A program made the position numbers and the translations under genes. The notes under the pieces were generated by a model, which saw only the letters and a list, made by a program, of their open reading frames with translations, was not told the DNA's origin and did not search any database. 64,000 bases of DNA from Tolypothrix sp. PCC 7712. Lineage in GTDB: Bacteria; Cyanobacteriota; Cyanobacteriia; Cyanobacteriales; Nostocaceae. The stretch covers positions 4,216,001 to 4,280,000 of the forward strand of contig NZ_CP063785.1 in the NCBI RefSeq assembly GCF_025860405.1, given 5' to 3'. This document shows positions 61,026-64,000 of this stretch, piece by piece (the stretch's first letter is position 1; every line of letters begins with the position of its first letter).

Positions 61026-62833
61026 ATACTTAATGCGATACGAAAACCAATGTATAGGTTAAAGTTATCTGCTCTGATTTTACTGCGATTAGCACTACGG
61101 CAATAACCTGGAACGTTGTACCACGAACCACCGCGCAGTAATCGATAATTATTATCTCCACTACTTAGCCAAGCACTACCATCAGTGGGCGCACCTTGGT
61201 AATTTTCATGATAATCATCTTGGCACCATTCCCATACATTACCGTGCATATCATATAAACCAAAGGCATTGGGTGCAAAACTACCCACTCGCGTTGTCTG
61301 CTGGCGATATTGGCCTTTTTGCCCTGAAGCATATGCATAATTGCCGTCGTAGTTGGCTAAGTTACTAGTAATAGCTTCACCAAAATAAAAAGGTGTAGTA
61401 GTTCCAGCACGACACGCATATTCCCATTCAGCTTCACTGGGTAGTCGATAAATACGTCCTGTTTTCTGGCTTAATTTTTGACAAAATTTTACTGCATCAT
61501 ACCAACTTACGTTTTCTACAGGCCGGTTTGCGCCATTACTAGCAAATTTTGAAGGTTTAAGATCCATAATTACTTGATACTGTACTTGGGTGACTTCATA
61601 TTTACCTATAAAGAACTCAATAACTTTAACTTCATGCTGTGGTTTTTCACTATTTTCTCCTTCTCCTTGTGATGAACCCATCATGAATGTACCACTAGGA
61701 ATAGATACCATTTCTAAAGTCACTCGGTTTCCTAAGTCTTCTACAAAAAATTTTGCACTACAATGCTGACGGCTAATTTCTTTACCTTTTATGTTTACTG
61801 TTATGGTATGAAATTTAAAGGTTTTTAGCTGTGAAGGATGAATTGTTGGGTTAGTATTAGCAGGTAAAGATTGATGTTGTAGAATTGTTTTAATTAATGA
61901 TGCAACTTTAGCCTTGTTAAAATTCAAATGTTGTAAAACTTCTACTGCCGATTGATATCTTTCCCTTGCCAAGTGTTTAAGTAACTTGTCGAGAATTTGT
62001 CCTAACTCATCACTTATCGTTACACATTTTTCTTGTAACCTTTCGCGCCATAACCATTGAGCATTATAAGCATCATAAAGGCGATCGCAGAGATTTCCAT
62101 TTGCATCTTGTGTAGCCAAACATTGAGTTAACAAACGCGCACAAGTTGCACCCAAGGCATATAAATCACTGGCTGGTGAAGCAAATCCTGCCATTTGCTC
62201 ACTTGGCGCATAACCGATAGTATAAATTCCGGTGGCTTTTTTTGCTAAACTCGTTTGGGTGACTTGTTGTGCACCACCAAAGTCAATCAACACGAGTTTG
62301 CCATCTTTTTGACGGCGCATGATATTTTCTGGTTTAATATCTCGATGAATGACGTTGCGATCGTGGATAAATTGCAGAACTGGTAATAAATCAGCTAAAA
62401 GTTGCTGAATTTGTTCTTCGCTAAAGGCTTGTTGGTGTAGTTCTGCTAATAAATTCTGTCCTTGAATAAATTCTTGTACTAAATATAAGCTTGAGCCTTG
62501 TTCAAAATAAGCTAATAATCTAGGAATTTGAGGGTGATTTTCTCCCAATTCAAACAGACGTTTTGCTTCTTGCTTAAATAATTCTGCTGCTTTAGTTAAT
62601 GCGGCGGTTCCCGATACTTGAGGAAAGAATTGTTTGATAACACAAGCATCATCAAATCTACCTGTATCTTCTGCGGCGTAAGTCTTGCCAAACCCGCCTT
62701 CACCTAATAGTTTTAAGACGCGGTAGCGGTTTCCCAGTAGCTTACCAAAGTTGCTGTGTCCGCAACTCATGCAAAACTTGTTACTATCAGGGTTAAAGGG
62801 ATTTGAGCAATGAAGATTTTGACAGATTTGCAT
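61022..62833 (-). CDS. Ser/Thr protein kinase fused to formylglycine-generating-enzyme-like (SUMF1) domain
   Basis: 603 residues. A four-Cys zinc ribbon at the N-terminus (CQNLHC and CMSCGHSNFG), kinase domain with LLGEGGFGKTY, VIKQFF, HRDIKPENIMRR and LIDFGGAQQ (DFG intact), then a linker and a C-terminal FGE-sulfatase domain (FMMGSSQGE, GKYEVTQVQYQVIM, RLPSEAEWEYACRAG, GLYDMHGNVWEWCQDD, LLRGGSWYN). In FGE enzymes this fold converts Cys to formylglycine, but in kinase fusions it is probably a sensor. The first Cys-rich module is shared with the 5794 kinase. The stop lies in a dispersed repeat. Confidence 0.92.
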   Translation of the reverse strand: MQICQNLHCSNPFNPDSNKFCMSCGHSNFGKLLGNRYRVLKLLGEGGFGKTYAAEDTGRFDDACVIKQFFPQVSGTAALTKAAELFKQEAKRLFELGENHPQIPRLLAYFEQGSSLYLVQEFIQGQNLLAELHQQAFSEEQIQQLLADLLPVLQFIHDRNVIHRDIKPENIMRRQKDGKLVLIDFGGAQQVTQTSLAKKATGIYTIGYAPSEQMAGFASPASDLYALGATCARLLTQCLATQDANGNLCDRLYDAYNAQWLWRERLQEKCVTISDELGQILDKLLKHLARERYQSAVEVLQHLNFNKAKVASLIKTILQHQSLPANTNPTIHPSQLKTFKFHTITVNIKGKEISRQHCSAKFFVEDLGNRVTLEMVSIPSGTFMMGSSQGEGENSEKPQHEVKVIEFFIGKYEVTQVQYQVIMDLKPSKFASNGANRPVENVSWYDAVKFCQKLSQKTGRIYRLPSEAEWEYACRAGTTTPFYFGEAITSNLANYDGNYAYASGQKGQYRQQTTRVGSFAPNAFGLYDMHGNVWEWCQDDYHENYQGAPTDGSAWLSSGDNNYRLLRGGSWYNVPGYCRSANRSKIRADNFNLYIGFRIALSM

Positions 62834-63018
62834 AATTTGGGATTATTAAGGTTTTCTGCTTTATAATTCCCAAAGTTCATGCAGAAAATTGCCGATTTTT
62901 TTGAACGCAAATAAAATTCATTTCAAGATGCTATAGAATCCTCACGCCTCTAGATTTATCTATGGAGTCAATCCAAAATCCAAAATTGTTTGACCTTGTC
63001 GCAATATAGGAAGCCAAG

Positions 63019-63402
63019 TTGAGAAATCGAATTAATAATCAAATACTGGATCATCCTTTTACAGATTATTGGGATATTTTTGTTCTCAAACATCAGTATC
63101 CTCTTAATATAGCTTTCCATATCGTAGGTATATTCTTTTTCTACGGATTGCTATTTTCTGCTTGGCATCTGCAAAACTTATGGTTACTCTTGGGCTTACC
63201 ATTAACTCAGTTAATTGGCTTAACTGGACATTTCTTATTTGAGCGTAGCCATATAGATTTACAAGATGCAGTGTTTTCTTGGCGCGCTTCTTACTGTTTA
63301 GGTAAAATGCTACTGAGGGTACTCATGGGTAAATATCAAGATGATATTCGCCAACGGCAAGAAATATTGAATAATTATCAATCATCTAAAGATGAAGTAT
63401 GA
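63019..63402 (+). CDS. Mpo1/DUF962-like membrane protein
   Basis: 127 residues, TTG start (no ATG available), beginning MRNRINNQILDHPFTDYWD. The family pattern is HQYPLNIAFHIVGIFFFYG, a middle helix (NLWLLLGLPLTQLIGLTGHF) and FERSHID, with conserved His residues. The yeast homologue Mpo1 is a dioxygenase in phytoceramide alpha-oxidation; bacterial function is unknown. Two or three membrane helices. It is followed 23 bp later by the Rieske gene. Confidence 0.8.
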   Translation: MRNRINNQILDHPFTDYWDIFVLKHQYPLNIAFHIVGIFFFYGLLFSAWHLQNLWLLLGLPLTQLIGLTGHFLFERSHIDLQDAVFSWRASYCLGKMLLRVLMGKYQDDIRQRQEILNNYQSSKDEV

Positions 63403-63425
63403 AGTAAAAATATAAATAAATAATT

Positions 63426-64000
63426 ATGCAAATATTTAATAATTGGAATATAGTTGCTAAGGGTTGGTATATTGCCTGCCCTAGTAAAGAATTAGCCCAA
63501 AAACAAGCCAAATCTGTAGAAATTTGTGGTCAAAGAATTACCATATTTCGTGGTGAAGATGGACAAGTGCGTGCTTTGGATGCTTATTGTCCACATTTGG
63601 GAACAGATTTAGGGATTGGACAAGTTGACGGTAATTGGATTCGTTGCGCGTTTCATCATTGGGGATTTGATGAAACAGGAATTTGTCAAAATATTCCTTG
63701 CCAATCAGAGATTCCGAATCAGGCGAAAGTACAAGCTTATGCAACAATAGAAAAGTATGGTTTTATCTGGGTTTATCCTGATGCTGTAGCGCCAGAAGGT
63801 GTGGCTGATTTTGATGAATTAAAGGGTCAAGAAATTGTTGCACAACCTGATACAGCATTTGAGAGAAGCTGTCATCACCATATTTGTATGATGAATGGGA
63901 TTGATGCTCAACATTTAAAAACAATTCATCATTTAGATATCAAAATGGATTTGTCGCTACATCGTAGCGAATTAGGTACACAAATTGACTTTTCAATGCG
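63426..64000 (+). CDS. Rieske [2Fe-2S] oxygenase-type protein (truncated by the window end)
   Basis: It starts ATG 63426 (MQIFNNWNIVAKGWYIACPS) and is open to the last base (about 191 codons). Rieske ligands: CPHLGTDLG and CAFHHWGFD, the C-x-H and C-x-x-H pairs. Then a region with NGIDAQHLKTIHHLDIK, which resembles the mononuclear-iron entrance of Rieske oxygenases. The C-terminus is outside the window. Substrate unknown. It directly follows the Mpo1-like gene and is possibly in the same operon. Confidence 0.88.
   Translation, partial: MQIFNNWNIVAKGWYIACPSKELAQKQAKSVEICGQRITIFRGEDGQVRALDAYCPHLGTDLGIGQVDGNWIRCAFHHWGFDETGICQNIPCQSEIPNQAKVQAYATIEKYGFIWVYPDAVAPEGVADFDELKGQEIVAQPDTAFERSCHHHICMMNGIDAQHLKTIHHLDIKMDLSLHRSELGTQIDFSM

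Overview
The window comes from a filamentous, probably heterocyst-forming cyanobacterium (Nostoc, Anabaena, Calothrix or Tolypothrix type). The evidence is the abundant HIP1 octamer (GCGATCGC), the arrays of 7-bp tandem repeats (STRRs) typical of that group, and a gene set that includes sbtA/sbtB, DUF4359, DUF1818, GUN4-fused proteins, CHAT and caspase proteins, a Roco protein and a treZ-treY-treH cluster. No ribosomal operon, phage, intact IS or CRISPR array is visible.

Layout. 0-2 kb: sbtA-sbtB (bicarbonate uptake and its PII-like regulator), preceded by a short ORF that resembles the N-terminus of a SulP permease. 3-9 kb: small hypotheticals, a phosphodiester glycosidase, tRNA-His, a kinase-GUN4 fusion, and sirB/cobA for siroheme and cobalamin. 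9-15 kb: a metal P1B-ATPase with a His-rich N-terminus, a His-rich membrane protein and CbtB, around a three-level nest of repeats. 15-22 kb: NIL-domain proteins, a Crp regulator and a giant membrane protein carrying an in-frame repeat insertion. 22-29 kb: rpoZ, DUF1818, tRNA-Pro, cobL, a methyltransferase, ilvC and an aldo-keto reductase. 29.6-32.7 kb: a double-glycine-leader peptide cassette (precursor, double cNMP-binding protein, HlyD-type exporter subunit). 33.5-41.3 kb: a caspase/CHAT island, with caspase-EFhand-GUN4 plus an EACC1-like partner, an orphan BrnA antitoxin, a free LRR protein and a large LRR-ROC-COR-CHAT protein. 42-50 kb: a fasciclin protein, a PanE-like reductase and the trehalose cluster. 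50-64 kb: an Rpn/DUF4351 protein with a duplicated tail, an SDR, an HTH-NB-ARC protein, a cyclic-peptide-type ABC transporter, a GHL10 hydrolase, a 5'-nucleotidase, a kinase-FGE fusion, an Mpo1-like protein and a truncated Rieske protein.

The most interesting parts are: (i) the 33.5-41.3 kb island, which reads as a biological-conflict or programmed-death locus with two different caspase-fold effectors and a hypervariable-looking LRR sensor; (ii) the RiPP-like cassette with no adjacent peptidase-ABC transporter; (iii) the effect of small repeats on genes, since they supply stop codons to at least five genes, sit in frame inside one, and are nested three deep at 12.6-13.1 kb.

All product names rest on motif recognition by eye. 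No database or structure search was run. Start codons were moved inward where the longest open frame translated repeat DNA.
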